Shown one piece after another: positions 11,885 through 25,949 of a DNA stretch of 64,000 bases; positions within the stretch are counted from its first letter, which is position 1, and each line of letters opens with the position of its first letter. A program made the position numbers and the translations under genes. The notes under the pieces were generated by a model. That model was not told the DNA's origin. It was given only the letters and a program-made list of their open reading frames with translations, and searched no databases. The DNA is from Manduca sexta (Eukaryota; Arthropoda; Insecta; Lepidoptera; Sphingidae): positions 8,244,983 through 8,308,982 of the forward strand of contig NC_051138.1 of the NCBI RefSeq assembly GCF_014839805.1. The letters are read 5' to 3'.

Positions 11885-14402
11885 TTCTCATTATTTAAAA
11901 AAAAATACTAGGGAATCAAAACCGATAGGGTATATGCCGTTGACCGATACAATCATAAAATTTGACAAGAAGCAATGTCTTACAGCACATATAAAGGAAA
12001 TAATCTGAAAACCGTAAATAGGTACTTCAATAAGGAAAAAAAGCTATTTATATACAAAGTCCTATTTTATAGTTAGATATGTACGCTGCGTCATGCACAG
12101 CACCGTTATGCTGTTATTTAATTTTTTAACATGCTTAAAATACGAAACAATAACAAAATAATAAAAAAATAAGTTAAAATATATAAACGGTGCACAGCGT
12201 GCATTCCTTTACATTTACAAACATTATTTTTTATAATTCTTGTCAGTACTAGGCAAACACATCAAAAATGATAGGTCAGTCATCATCTACCAATTGATAT
12301 TATGTCAATTATCAATTATCCCTATTGTACATATACAATATATAACGTACATAATATTTTTTGGAGAGGTTACAATAACAATAACATAAAATATCTCTAC
12401 TTTTTGGTTAATACTGACATAGTTAAAAAAAGCTAATAACATTTATTTTATTACTTAAAATCATTGATATCTACAGTTTCCGAGTAAAAATATTTCCTCT
12501 ATTGATTTCATACTTACATAATTTCTTATTTAATTATTTTAATTATTATAGAATACTCAACTTACAGTAAATCTCATCGTGTTAAAAAGGTCTAATCCAG
12601 ATTGTGTCTCATTTTCATTAATATATTTTTTTCGTGAATTTTCATTTATTACGTAATTAAATTTAAGATGCAATTATATTACAAATTTATTAGATCGTTG
12701 TTGTTTATTTCCGTAACGGATATAAAACATACGGTGCCTACATTATCCCCCATCGCTCTTAGTGCTATTTAAATTTTAAACCAAAAGGAGAGAGTTCCTA
12801 CTTATGTATGCACTTAAGAACGTTTAAAAATGAAGAATAATAAATAAATGGGTGAATTTGGCTACATGGTATTTCTAACATCTCTGGGATTTTTCCAGAT
12901 CGTAAGTGAAATATTTAACAGTTTTCAGGAATCATTTTGGGTTTATTTGTAGAATACACAACAATGGGTTTTATAAACTGAATTAGTTATATGAGAGTTT
13001 AGAATAGGCTTGCGTGCACCTGTTCAAATGAGCGACTAAAGTTCTTTGTCTGATCTTATTAAATGCGGCAGGAAGCCACCATTCCGATCACGTAGACAAT
13101 TATTCGACTAAAGTGTGCAGGCTTGAATCACTAACCTCACCGAACGGCCAACTTTTACAATAAATCCATCTTGGTCTCGACACTTAATCAGTCCCCCGAT
13201 AAAAGCTTTAATCGAGAGTTAGAGGGAGTACCCGTAGTCACAACTGATTTTATTCTAGCGTTAGTGAAATAAATTAAATGAGGAACGCTCACGATTACGA
13301 ACTTACAAAATTTCATAGTATATTGTTAGAATTCTTAACATCTTTTTTCGGCGTTTATTTTAAGAAATAACCAGCCCTAGATCTAGAGGCGGGGAGGAGG
13401 GGTTGTCGGGCGGCAAATTCACACTTGGCAGACGCATGTCACATCTCATCATCAACGCAACTTTGACTACTGAGACGTTCAGTACATTAAAAACATAAAT
13501 TATTTCCCGCGGGGCGCGAAATGATGATGATAAAAAAGGTAAAAATATAGGTGGTCGGGGGCGGCATTTTTCAGATTTTGTCCCGCCAACGAAAAATTCA
13601 AGATCTGGGATTGATAATAACTAATAAAGGTTCAATGTATAACTTGAAATTGATTGTAATCCAATAAGTCTCGTCTTAAAATAATATCAAGCAGTGAAAT
13701 ATGTACACATGTAATATACTAGCCTCTTAATTGAAGTAAATGTCACCTGATAGGTACGTTTAATGTTACAATGTCGATATCTGATACGTCAATTGGTATG
13801 CTTCTCCTTTTGTCCATATCCGTTAATTTATAAAATGCTGATTGCTGTTAAGAGGTTTGAATACTGTATGAATATTATTGAATATTTCAGTACATACTTA
13901 ATTAAAAAATAAAAAATGTGTGATAACCCCTTTTTAATTTTTTGACATTCTGATGTAACGGTAAGCACTCTTTGTTCACAGTCCGATAAACTGGAATTTA
14001 CGAGAGATCTACAGATATTCCACTAAAATTTCTTAGAAAGAAAGACAAAAACGCGGTATGTATCCTGCTGCTGCGAGGCGGACCACTAATGAACCAGCTA
14101 CTCTATTCCTCCTCAACAGTTAGTTACATGATGCTGAGAATTATTTGACTCAAATATACTTTAATTCTCAATTAAAAACCCGAAATATACAAGTATAAAT
14201 TATGTAAACACAGTATGTTTTTATTAGTTTTATAAAATATTAATTTTTTAGTAAAATAAATATAATGGGGTATGAGGAAAAGTTAACATTATAAATGTAC
14301 AAAATGTTTTGTTGTTCGTAATATGTAAATGACAAGTCTAGAATGAGTTAAAATCTAGCATACTACCTGCATATAATTATGGACACAACAGGTAGTAAGT
14401 AA
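11885..14402. other. AT-rich sequence, no gene seen
   Basis: A GC-richer patch at about 13380-13600 (CGGGGAGGAGGGG, then GGTCGGGGGCGGCA) looks like part of a dispersed repeat. Nothing else is supported. Confidence 0.4.
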
Positions 14403-16020
14403 CATATGGGACATTCCACGTGAAGCGGGCACGAAAAAAAACTCGATGTCTCAGATTTTCGTAATATTTGATTATGTTATACCTGTATATGTCCTCGATC
14501 CAGATACAAAATATTATTAAAGTATAAAGCCTGGTTAGCGAGTTAAAGGACTTTGAAGTTTTGATTGGCCGGCTGGTATACGCCACTTCGAATTCAATTA
14601 TCAAGTTTTTAAATGTTACAATAAAATAAATGAATAAATAAAACTTTTTTGTACTTTTATTGTATTTTTGAAATTGAAAAAATTTTGTATGTTTGAAAGT
14701 TTCAAACTTGAATTTCACAAAGTTGGCATATTTATATATTATTTTTTTTTTCTAATAATAGCTACTATTGTATAGATAATCTCTGCGAAGTTTCATAATG
14801 GGCTGAGAAGTCGTTTAGGAGCTAGACCGATTACAGTGCCGAAGCGCGGCGGTCGCCAGAAAGAGCGAAGTAATGAAAACTTTCAATTAAACTAAATACT
14901 TTAGATCAGATAATTTTATCATGTTTTGCATTGCTTTAAGGATTCAATTACATCGGATTATAATATTAAAAAACATATTTATATTACTGACGGTGTACAA
15001 CAACATTTGAAACTTGGCAAGGATAATCTATATACAATATTGGCTATTTTAGTAGAAAAAAAAGTTATTATATAAATATGCCAACTTTGTGAAATACAAG
15101 TTTGAAACATTAAAATATTTATGAATGATAATAATAAATAGTAGTAGTAATAATAAATATGAGTTTGTGGCATTGATGTTCTAGCCTATATGTATAAGCG
15201 GTCGGGTATCGTGATGGCTTTGTTTAATGCGTTATGTAAACTAGCTTGTGTCTCCAGGCGTTTTAGGTTACCACCGAGACCGTCAAATTGCCCTTCTGCC
15301 ATGTGAAGTGGCACGAAAATGAAATTCTGCATCTTTACCACAATCCTGTTTGAAATATAACAAGTTAATACAATTAAATCTTTTTAAAATGTTGTTGTAC
15401 ACCGTCAGTAATATAAATATGTTTTTTAATATTATAATCCGATGTAATTGAATCCTTAAAGCAATGCAAAACATGATAAAATTATCTGATCTAAAGTATT
15501 TAGTTTAATTGAAAGTTTTCATTACTTCGCTCTTTCTGGCGACCGCCGCGCTTCGGCACTGTAATCGGTCTAGCTCCTAAACGACTTCTCAGCCCATTAT
15601 GAAACTTCGCAGAGATTATCTATACAATAGTAGCTATTTTTAGAAAAAAAAATAAAAAATATATAAATATGCCAACTTTGTGAAATTCAAGTTTGAAACT
15701 TTCAAACACATTTTTTCAAAGAAAAAATCATTTTTCAATTTCCAAAAAACAATAAAAAAGTTCATTGAATGAAGTATTTATTTCATTGCTTTATTTATTT
15801 TATTGTAACGTTTAAAAACTTGATAATTGAATTCGAAGTGGCGTATACCAGCCGGCCAATCAAAACTTCAAAGTCCTTTAACTCGCTAACCAGGCTTTAT
15901 ACTTTAATAATATTTTGTATCTGGATCGAGGACATATACAGGTATAACATAATCAAATATTACGAAAATCTGAGACATCGAGTTTTTTTTCGTGCCCGCT
16001 TCACGTGGAATGCCCCATAT
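14403..16020. repeat. Foldback element: about 600-bp inverted arms with a 380-bp spacer
   Basis: Left arm 14403-15006 is repeated in inverse orientation at 15387-16020. Shared blocks include the TTCCACGTGAAGCGGGCACG end, the GGCCGGCTGGTATACGCC block, GAAGCGCGGCGGTCGCC and ACGGTGTACAACAACAT. The spacer carries a third, direct partial copy (about 15010-15125) of the block containing ATATGCCAACTTTGTGAAAT. The apparent frames at 14377-14718 and 15769-16029 are mirror copies of the same arm, not two genes. Confidence 0.85.
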
Positions 16021-19000
16021 ACTATGTAGATCAGAATTCATAAATTGACATTCATCAATGAATACTAAATGAGCATAACAAACATTTTTTAATGGATGCA
16101 TATTAGTACAAACTTTTAAGTTGTATGAATTGACTAACGGATGCTGGAAAATCAAAATTATGGGCCATTGTTGTCATTGACCAAAAATTAACCTTTTTTG
16201 GGTTAATTTTATAGCATAGTATTTTTGTTTTTCTTTTCTTCAAATATGTGTTCAGTTACGGTTACGCTGTCGCCAGTCGCTTATTTTCGGTAATTAACTA
16301 GTTTCGTGTACTACAAATAATAATATACCAGTTTTTTTACATAGCCAATACATTATATTGCGAGTTTATGAGTAGTATAATGATATATTTTTTATCACTC
16401 AAATCCCTAACCATACAAATTGGCGTCACTAATACCATTTATTCTAGCAAGTAAACTACAAATTCTGTTCAGGTAAAAAATATCTAATTATAGGTAAAAA
16501 ATTTGGGTCTCAATGCTTCAAATCCTGGGAAATCCCCTGTGAAGATTAATACGTATGCACGTCTTGGGAAAAATATATTTGTTTATAAAAATCTATGTAA
16601 GCCTGGCTTTAAGTGAAGGCGCTAATGAACTGCGCGAAGAACATCGTTCTAAAGACTTTGGAGTGATCTTGCGGTGGATTTTTTGAGCGCACCTTCCTTT
16701 GTTCATTAGCGTAATTAACTTATGCTTTAGGCATCTTATTTTTACATAATTTCTTGCGAAATTCCATTAATTTAAATAACAAGCAGCTAATTACATTGCA
16801 TTGCATTATGACCTAAGGTGGGTAAGGTAAATAAACTTTTCAGGTAATTGAGTTTATGAAGTTGGTGACGTGTAGAAGACTTTTTGTAAGTACTCAGTAT
16901 CAGGTTAAGTAAGTGAGATCAATTTGGAAATGACAATCATTGATCTTTATTGGGGATAAGAGTACAAAAGAATCTCCCAAATGGAGAAAAGAGAAACCGG
17001 TAATTTTTGGCACAGTTAAACATAAAAATAGTAGATTTTGGTAACGTGTGAATAATCATAATAATTAGTTAAGGTATTATAAGTTAATATTTCCCAACTC
17101 AGATATTATTTACGCAGTTAATATTATATAAATTGATCTTATTTATGAGATATATTGCGTGAATTTGTTGCTAAAACTAGTTTGAGTGAGTATGAGATAT
17201 AAGCATTTTTCAAGTATTAAAGAAACACTTAAAAATATTTTGATGCCAGGTCACGCGTGGTATGCAACGGCATGTCTCCGTGAGGGCGCGGCCACCAAGC
17301 GTGAAATAGAGTGAACGTGCCTCTGTCACATTATTGCTTCCAAACCTTAACACCTCTATAAACGGAATGAAGTCAAATTATAGTACACGGACTGAGTGGT
17401 ATAATTCAAATAAAGTATTAAAAGTATGCATGTGATCTTCGCATTGTATTCTTCAGATAATTAAGCTAATATTGGTAGGCCAAAATACTCTACATTTATT
17501 TTCACTCTTTATTTGGGACAAAAAACTTATGTGCAATAAAGACAAATTATACGAAAAAATGACAATAAAATTTGACTAATTGTACAAACAACATTCCATC
17601 TACTAAAACGTATCACTTAACATTACAATATTATGCTATTATAGGTGTATCATAGAGTAGATATCATAACAAAAATGGCAATGTTTAATTGTTAACAATT
17701 GTCATTATGTGATGAACATTTTGACCAGGTGCGGTTAAATAGTCAAATGTTAACAATTTTACTACGTGAAAAAGTAATTGTTATTTAACATTTACACGGA
17801 CAGCAACAGCAGTAGAGTTATTATTATTTGTAAACAAGTTTACGATAAGCTTTAAGTAAGAAGTAAGAGAGGCGCTTGAAGCCTTAGAAACAAGTTGTAA
17901 ATAAAGACCCATAATATAATATACTCGTACATAGCGTAGTACCCACTACTGTCCGGCTGTGTCGTTTTTACGCCGGAACTTTATATGAGTTACTGAGGCC
18001 GCGGCGTCCGCCGAGAAATATGTAGAGTCGATGTGAATAATTTACAAAGTTAATATGTTTTTAATGTTATGCATATCATGTAGGCTTAGTAAACAAGTAC
18101 GTATTTATTGAAAAAAACATTAATTCTTCTGTACTGTAGTTACTTTAAGACGGCTTTATGAATTTATTAGCTGATCTAAATGTTTTTTGACAAAATAAAT
18201 GGTCACCGTACACCCTGCAGTAATAAGTTGTGTCATCATGCGGTCACTCACACAAACCAGGAACAATTTATATACATATTCAAAAAGTTTGTAGTTGCAG
18301 TAACCTAAGCTCTACTTATATGGCATCTTTAATAAAGACGACAGGAAGTCTGTCGTGATTTAAGTCAGAACACAGACGTCTGCGTTCTTTGCAATAAAAC
18401 ATGATTAAAAGCGAGTCCTTATAATAGTACTTGAGCTCTTTACAAGCTTTGTATGTGACGTATATTGGTATAAGTTTTAATGACGTTAGTAGTCTCATTC
18501 AGAAACTTTATATTCATATTCCACAGAACACAGGCTATTGAAAAAAGTATCACTCGTTTTGAAGATAGCCTCGCTTAATAAAATTTCGTTCCCCAAATTA
18601 TCCATTCGGTTTACCTAATTTCCTCCAGTTTTGTTCCAGCGGATACAGCTTACTCTTGAGCTTGGGAAAATGTCTTCACTCTAGGCTTTTTCAGTCCCTA
18701 TGATAGTCATTGCGCCATACCCAAATCAGTTTCGTAGGCATCGCAATTAACTACATCATTTGAAAGATTGTGTTGGTCATTTTAGTCATTACATGGAACT
18801 TATTTCGGCTGTTGCTAATAAATTTCCAATTGGAATTGCGTTTAGTACTTAAATTTTTTGAATTGTATAATTCAGGGTTACATATGATGAGCTAATTGAA
18901 AAAATTATACACCGTTACACTTTATGTAATGTGGCTTAATTATAAAGATTAGTTAACAACTTGCGCAAAAATATTCAACCGCCTGATTCAAAGTAACTTT

Positions 19001-19600
19001 ACAGTGGTGCGGTCCAACAGCACATAATTCATGCCACTCAGTGAAATATAATGCGGATATTCTCATAATGTACGACGAGCAACTTAATCCGACTGCGACT
19101 TTTTCCTTTACAAATATGTGTATATGCTTTGAATACAGATTTCTGGACCGAATATTTTTTAATGAAATGATGAGATAAACAATTCTTCTCGTATGGTATA
19201 AACAGAAATTTAAAATTGGGTACTTCCATTTTTATTCTGTCTTTTGTAGATTGTATTGTAAATTCAATCTAACATTATAAAAGTAAAATTTACCATAAAA
19301 TACTTAAATGGAATTAAAATTTATAAAACAGCGGTAGCGTAATATTAAGGAATATGTGACAAGGTTCGCTCGAAGATAAACTTTTTGATGATACATCGCT
19401 ATAACAATATGTATATGTAGTTACCACCATCCATACATGTTATCTCCTACTTATTAGTCTTTTTTACATTTTTTGCGACGTGTAAATATTTTATATTGTT
19501 GTATAATGGTGGTTAGGGTAAATTAAACGCAGTGTAATACACTATAATAATCACAAAGACAGAATTTAATGATTAAAAATATACAAACTCAGTAGATATA
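16021..19600. other. AT-rich sequence, no gene seen
   Basis: Immediately right of the foldback arm, minus-strand 16020-16155 reads a short stretch containing LVFIDECQF, reminiscent of a Walker-B motif but too short to assign. Two GC-richer patches (about 17240-17340 and 17990-18020) have no recognisable content. No exon structure is seen. Confidence 0.4.
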
Positions 19601-20905
19601 CCTAGTCTTGCCATAAATATTGTAATAAAGAAAAAAGAAAATTGTTAACTGCAAATAACATTTATTACTTTTACAGTGTGTCAGTTTAATACATAAATAT
19701 AAAACAATTAAAAATATAAAAAGCTTATTCGAAGTGGTCTCCATTGGCTGCAATACAGTCCTTTAAACGATGAGGCCAGTTATCAATAGAAGCACGCACT
19801 CTTTCCATGGGAAAATTCTTCACTGCCAATCGTATAGATTGTTTTAGGGACTCCAAATTATCATGGCGTTTAGAGCAAGCTGTACTCTCTAAAACTGACC
19901 ACAAATCATAATCCAGCGGATTAAGATCGGGACTAGACGACGGCCAGTCTTCAGCTCTGATGAAGTCCGAAACGTTCGATTCCAACCAAGACTGCGTGGA
20001 CCGAGCTTTATGACCCGGCGCCGAGTCTTGCTGGAAGGACCATACTTGGTTATTGAACATGGTGATGTTAAGGGGCTTAACTACCTTCTCAAGAATGGTA
20101 TCTTGATACACTTGTGCCGATGTTTTGATACCTTTTCACAAAAATATGGCTCAGTCACTCCTTCATAGCTAACACCCCACCAAACCATCACTGAAGTCGG
20201 ATAATGTCCACGTTGCACTCTGTCGACTAATTGGGAAGCTTCCTTAGAGCTTTGAGCATAAATACGGTCATTTTGTTTGTTAAAATGTTGCTCAATTGTA
20301 AAAATTTTCTCATCCGTAAACAAAATTTTTCTGTGACCTCCCTTTGCGTACCGCTTCAGTAGTTGTTTCGATTTTACCACCCTATTCTTCTTTAAATTAT
20401 CAGTTAAGAAATGGCCAGTGCGTCTCTTATAGGCTGCAAGTCCTAAGTCATCTTTTAAAATACGCGACATGGTTCTAGGTGCTATCTTCATTTCCCGAGA
20501 TAAAATCTTTTGCTTTCGGACAGGATTTCTTCGAATTCTTTCCCTTACTGCTTTGACCACCTTTTTCGTACGAACACTACGTGGACGGCCAGATCTTTTC
20601 TGTCACAAACAGAGGAGGTCTCATTGTACCTATTAATAGCCCGGTACACAAACATTTTACTAATACCAAGTGTATGGAGAGTTTTAAAAATTGCATTTGG
20701 CTCCATACCTACTTTGTGTAATGCTATCACAGCGATTCGGTTCTCTTTATCACCCCACACCATTTTAATATCGCAAAATATTTTACAATGTATTGGCGCC
20801 AAAATGAGAAAACACAATGAACAATCGTATAAAAATGACAGATTCGAAATTCAAATGTAATATTTTTTTATAATTAAGTGTAACAGTATTTATGGCCAGA
20901 CTAAG
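19601..20905 (-). mobile_element. maT-type (DD37D) mariner, copy A, 1305 bp
   Basis: Full-length element flanked by TA (19599-19600 and 20906-20907). The imperfect terminal repeats are CCTAGTCTTGCCATAAATAT at one end and, complemented, CTTAGTCTGGCCATAAATAC at the other. It is two bases shorter than copy B at 53392-54698 and in opposite orientation. Both size differences are one-base losses in A-tracts of the transposase gene; the rest of the encoded protein is identical. Confidence 0.95.
19725..20763 (-). pseudogene. maT-type mariner transposase, disrupted by two frameshifts
   Basis: Compared with the intact 346-residue frame of copy B, one A is missing in a five-A run at 20595-20598, just before the GRPR motif, and another at 20133-20136, just after the PYFCEK segment. 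The translated pieces otherwise match copy B residue for residue, including all three catalytic aspartates. As sequenced it would give only a truncated helix-turn-helix fragment. Either this is a very recently dead copy or the deletions are homopolymer errors in the assembly. Confidence 0.93.
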
Positions 20906-22595
20906 TATACACGGGGCTTTTAGTTTACTATAGAAACTTGCGTTTATTTAACTTTATCGCCCAGACTTCTCTTCCGAACAATGATTAACTTAGATCGATA
21001 GCAATTGCTTTATAAGTAGTTTGTATATCCAGACGAACATTTTGGAACATATTATAAACATCTAGAGCGATTTACAGATATTTATAAATTATTTAAGCAC
21101 ATTAACATAAACCCGCTCGTAGAGCTCCTAAATATTTTTGAACTGTAGATATGTTACTATATCATTCCAGTCTCGATCAATTTACAGACATGATACATGT
21201 AATGGATATTAATTTTCCTTGGTATGCAATGTACAACGAGTGCTGAACGGCGCTATAGAATATTTATCTACATGTTTGAAAAAGCAGTGGACATGCGAAG
21301 CTTAAACAGTAAATATTCCAGGTTTATATGTCATCCATCTGCTTTTATAATGAAGATAATTTAAATTACTTGGTGAGTTTAACTTTTCCATACAGCTTTT
21401 GTTGCGCGTTGTGTTGTGATTGACGGATCCATAACAGGGTTAATAACGTTTTGTTCAAAGTAAGGAGAAATGCTTTTATAATCCTTATTAATGCTTGTGA
21501 AACGGGAATCGGTTTAATAGGTTGAACGGATAATTTTAAATATTGTTTGCATCCATAATTTAAATATATCATTTAAATTAATCTATTGAAATAATATAAA
21601 AAGACTGCAGGCGCTGGGAACTGTTGCACCAATATTGAAAAAAAATGTTGACTTGAAAAGTAGGAGTATCAAGTATTATCGATGACAATATTTAGTAACT
21701 GGGTAAAATGAAACTTCACTAGTGGATCCAAACATGAGATGATTACAATTATCACTGGTGTTTGTATGTTTAAGCCACAGAGGAATTCAATTAATTGCGT
21801 TCCTCAACAAGCGACTCTGTGGTCAGAGCTAGTTTCGCGTAGGATGGTGAGCTACTCTGTATGGGAACAGTTGTTGCATATTATACATACAGTTTTAAAT
21901 CTATACATAGTTAAACTTCCTACTATTTATTTAATCTTTATTTCCTTTTAAAATTTTCCTTTACCTTTCATTATTACGCTTCGAAATTGAATGGTGTTTT
22001 TAAGGCTTAATCGGAAAATTAATATGACGAAATGGAAAATTTATTAATAATATAGTTAGGACAACTATAATAATAATATATGATATGTATACCACTATAC
22101 GCATACCTATCAGTAATTTAATTATTATACTCTAGTAAATTAATAGTATGGTAGTGTGACCGAATATAGTCCGGTGCCAAACATAGTCTAGTTTTAAAAA
22201 TTCTTGTAAAATATCATCAAACTATTTTGAAATGATGCGTCTGCGATCACAGATGAAGTTGCATTAGCGACTGATTCCAAAGGCACTGCAAATTTAAAAT
22301 ACCTTGCATTATTCGTTGTGCATCGCAGAAGTGACCAAATTATTATTTTCATGTAGTAAACCTTTGTAAAACAAAATAAAATATAGTACATCGTGTTCTA
22401 TTAAATATTGTAACAACATACCTAATATGTTTGACACTGAACTATAGTTAAGTTTTACTATTTTTTGCCTTTTGATATATTTTCATAAGATTTTACTTAT
22501 GTCGAATGAGGTATTTGATTCATGGCCTATCAAACGTTTCCCAAAAAGAATAAAAATTTAATGACGGAATATTCATCGGGCTTATTGTTGTACAA
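20906..22595. other. AT-rich sequence, no gene seen
   Basis: No coding or RNA gene is recognised. The short open frames have neither family motifs nor splice context. Confidence 0.4.
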
Positions 22596-22885
22596 GGTTT
22601 TATTCGTGGCTTCTCCCGCACTTAAGTCGGTACCAACTACCAAAGTTTCTACAACACACTGTAATGATTTATAGCGCCATCTGTATGACGCTGGCGTCAT
22701 CTATACAATCCCATTATTTCCTATGGGAGCATATTACCAAGATAAAAGAAACTTTTGTGTTTATCCAGGATACAGTCTATCCGTGTGCCAAAATTTATCC
22801 GAATCCGTTCAGCTATTTTTGTGTTTACTTCTAACAAACTTCCAAACATTTTCGCATAATTTCGCATTTATAATACTAGAAGTAG
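22596..22885 (-). mobile_element. Non-autonomous Helitron-like fragment
   Basis: Read on the minus strand it begins near TAGTATTATAAATGCGAAAT, the 5' signature of lepidopteran Helitron-type repeats, and runs to a GC-rich block (TGCGGGAGAAGCCACG) resembling their 3' hairpin. A related 5' signature occurs at about 31620-31702. Ends are approximate. Confidence 0.5.
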
Positions 22886-23494
22886 GGACTAAGATTGTTA
22901 CCAAATATATATTCTCAATCACTTCTCCTTTTACATTTTTTAATTCAGCGAGTTATTTTGGTTTACATGCAATTTTAATATTGGACACTTCTTTAGAAAA
23001 CTACGGCCAAGCTTTTTTATTGTTTGGTTCACTATATATCGTTTTTTTTAAATGCAGCTGACTACCAAAATATATAAGTGATAGTAATACTTAAATGGCG
23101 ATAGGATACATCTTTCGATGAAAATAGATTTTGGGGCCATGTTGAGCACCCAAGTTTCCCACATGGCCCACCGTCTATGTTATTCGAAAACCTGATTTAG
23201 TGTTATAATGCCAAAACACACTACGAGTTTTTGTTTGTACAGTAGTTATTAAATATTATGTTATCATATTTTTTTTCTTGTTATTTCTTTATGGAACCAT
23301 TTTATAATAAGGTGGGCCATCATTACCTTTATTACTTGTAACATAACAATGGCACTTTCCTGTCTTTAACATATTTCAAAATTAGGTATAATTTTTTCGA
23401 GAATCAACAATATGTGCATTTAGGATTACATTCTATAGGACTCTAATTAGTAAAGTAAAATATCAAATTCTTTACTCTTGAACCCTAACTAATA
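22886..23494. other. AT-rich sequence, no gene seen
   Basis: ATGGCCCACC (about 23164) and GGTGGGCCAT (about 23311) form an inverted pair roughly 150 bp apart, which may mark a small element. Nothing else is recognised. Confidence 0.35.
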
Positions 23495-23768
23495 CCTTCT
23501 GGTGGACCTTTTTGGTGTATTAGTTTTAGGGCGAAAAGCACAGACTATAGAGTTTTACTGCCAGAAATCGGCCCCATCCAGATCCACCTTTCCGACCAAA
23601 AAATACAAACAATACCTAATTCATCATGAGAGGGCACTTCGATCTTCAGACTTCAGGCTGATATGGAACATAAAAAAACTATTACTATTGCTCGACCCGA
23701 TTCGAATCCTGGACTTTAAAGCAGTTTCGTATCGCGCAAACCATACAATTATGCCACCAGGCCATGTT
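23495..23768 (-). repeat. tRNA-derived SINE (family 1-like)
   Basis: On the minus strand: a CCTGGTGGCATAATTGTATG head (A-box region), a B-box-like GGATTCGAATCGGG, then ATATCAGCCTGAAGTCTG, the same order as in the copy at 45459-45722. The 3' half is diverged. It explains the 103-residue plus-strand open frame here, which is not a gene. Confidence 0.6.
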
Positions 23769-25949
23769 AAGATTAAGTTAGTCAAGTATCATGGACTAAT
23801 AATACAAAATTGAATAGATAATCCTCAGATACTGTGTTACAGGTTGGAAGACAGTAGTAGTCGACATAAAGTCGGGCTTCAGCTCTGATAAAATCTTAAC
23901 AGTTACATTAACTTACAATATTAGGGACACTATTACTCTCAAAGATAAGATTATGGAATTGTTTCATTTAATTTGCTATAATTTGGAGAAATTGTTTATA
24001 AAGAAAAATATCGAATTTTTACCATAATTAAGAATTAAAGCTGTTAACTAATATCAATTGTTCGGCTGCTAATTCATCTGATATAAAAATAGGACATTCC
24101 GTGCAAACCTGAACGAAGATACGTTTATATTGGTCAATATCCATATAAAAGACATTTTTAAACCACTCGCTGTTTCAAATAAATATAGTCAATATATAAA
24201 TATAAATAACAGGTACTCGTATGCAAATTAAACTTGTAACAACGTTCTTAAAGCTAGCAACGTTTTATCTAATAAAAATAAAAGTATTACAGACTAAAAA
24301 ATGTTAACAAAAAGAATAAATCCTTATGTAAAACGCAGCGGTATCGACAATAGTAGAACGGCAATCTCGGTTTTGGCTTATTCAGCCGGCATTTATTGCC
24401 TGTTTGGGCGACAAACCCCCGCAATTGCAACGACGATTTTAGAGTTTCGTAGAATGGATTCTTCTTATCCCACCGATGTTACGTAGCTCTTCGTACAAGT
24501 AAAGAGAAAAGATAATGCTATGTAAACACCGTTATAAAATGTAGATAAATCTTGCCGCAATGTTCTCAGTCTAGAGACAATAGCGTTTATGGTGTAAGTT
24601 GTTTACATACATAGCTATGTATTATAATAAAGCGACGGTTTTGTAAGAAATGATTTTTTTCGTCATTTGTATGATCTACATTTAAGTAATATGATAATAG
24701 AAATATCCATGATTGCATAAAGGTAAGTAAAATCATACATATTTATGGTAGAGCTCGGCCGTGCATAACATGCCTTCGTATGATTCACTGTAGTCAAAGT
24801 AGGCTAAGAATGTTTCCGACAGCACATTAAGTTATTACACGCTAAAATTCAAAATCCTTTAGAAAAAAAATAGTTTTCTGTTAAAGTTGTAGAACCACGT
24901 GTAGATACATAGTCAAGCAGGACGGCAAGCTTGTGTCGACTGACTTTCGCCAATCGACACTTTATCTGTGATCTGGACCCCACTCCGCTTACCATCAAGT
25001 ACAGATGGCTCATTTTTCCGTGCCCGTGGAAAATGAAACGAAACGCGAGATACATATTATGTAATATTAATTTTGTCTACACCACGATAAGACTGTCATG
25101 TAACCTAGTAAGTAGCTGTAACGTAGTGACACAGCTGATGATATGACATTAAAGCCTGGTGGAGTGACAGATTTCTGGTATATTTTGTAAGGTAAGTAAG
25201 ATATTATAAAGATCAAAATAGATCCCTACTATATCCTTATCTATTTATATTTACTTTAGTTTAAGTCTAGCAGAGTATTCACGATACTTTTGGAATAATG
25301 GGTGTTCATGTGTCAGTGGCTAAAGGTAGCCCGATTCCTGCAAGCTACCTTTATGTAGAATCTAACTATCATTATAATGATTTACAGACCGCATTTATGC
25401 ATATTAGTACTTAGGAGTTGCGTCAGATTCCCATTCGGAAAAATTTTAGCTTTCGCCACTGCATTGTTGGTAAATAACCCGTCGTCAGGAGACCTTCTTG
25501 GTCCTTTGTCAAGTTATTCAATAAAAAAATCAATACTTATAATTATTAGTTACGTTTGGTGATTCGTTAAGTGTAAGTTCGGTAAAGCCTACTAGTAGCG
25601 AAGGGTAATTTTTTTCAAAAGGTAACCCGAGGTAAAATAATGCCTTAGATAATATCACGGTCTATCTAACAGAAAAAAATAAGCCAAACTTAAATAAACC
25701 TAACAGATGTAATGATCTCTATAAAAAATATTTATAATTTATATTGTTAATACCTTTGTTTAATGTTTATTCCTATTATGTTTAAGTTTTTATACATTTT
25801 TTTTCCTCTCTTAGTCATATTATATTTACTTTGCGAATGTTGTGTATATACCTGTAACTGGCATGCATATCAGCCAATTGTCAACACGCAAGGTTTTTGT
25901 ATATTTAAGGATATGTAGTACATATGCTGTTGGTGTATTACATAAATAA
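23769..25949. other. AT-rich sequence, no gene seen
   Basis: No gene or mobile element is recognised with confidence. A short run of AAAT repeats (about 25944-25962) leads into the tandem-repeat element to the right. Confidence 0.4.

Noticed and set aside
14377..16029. Pair of matching open frames (14377-14718 minus, 15769-16029 plus)
   Set aside because: Explained by the foldback arms. The translation is low-complexity and AT-driven with no domain.
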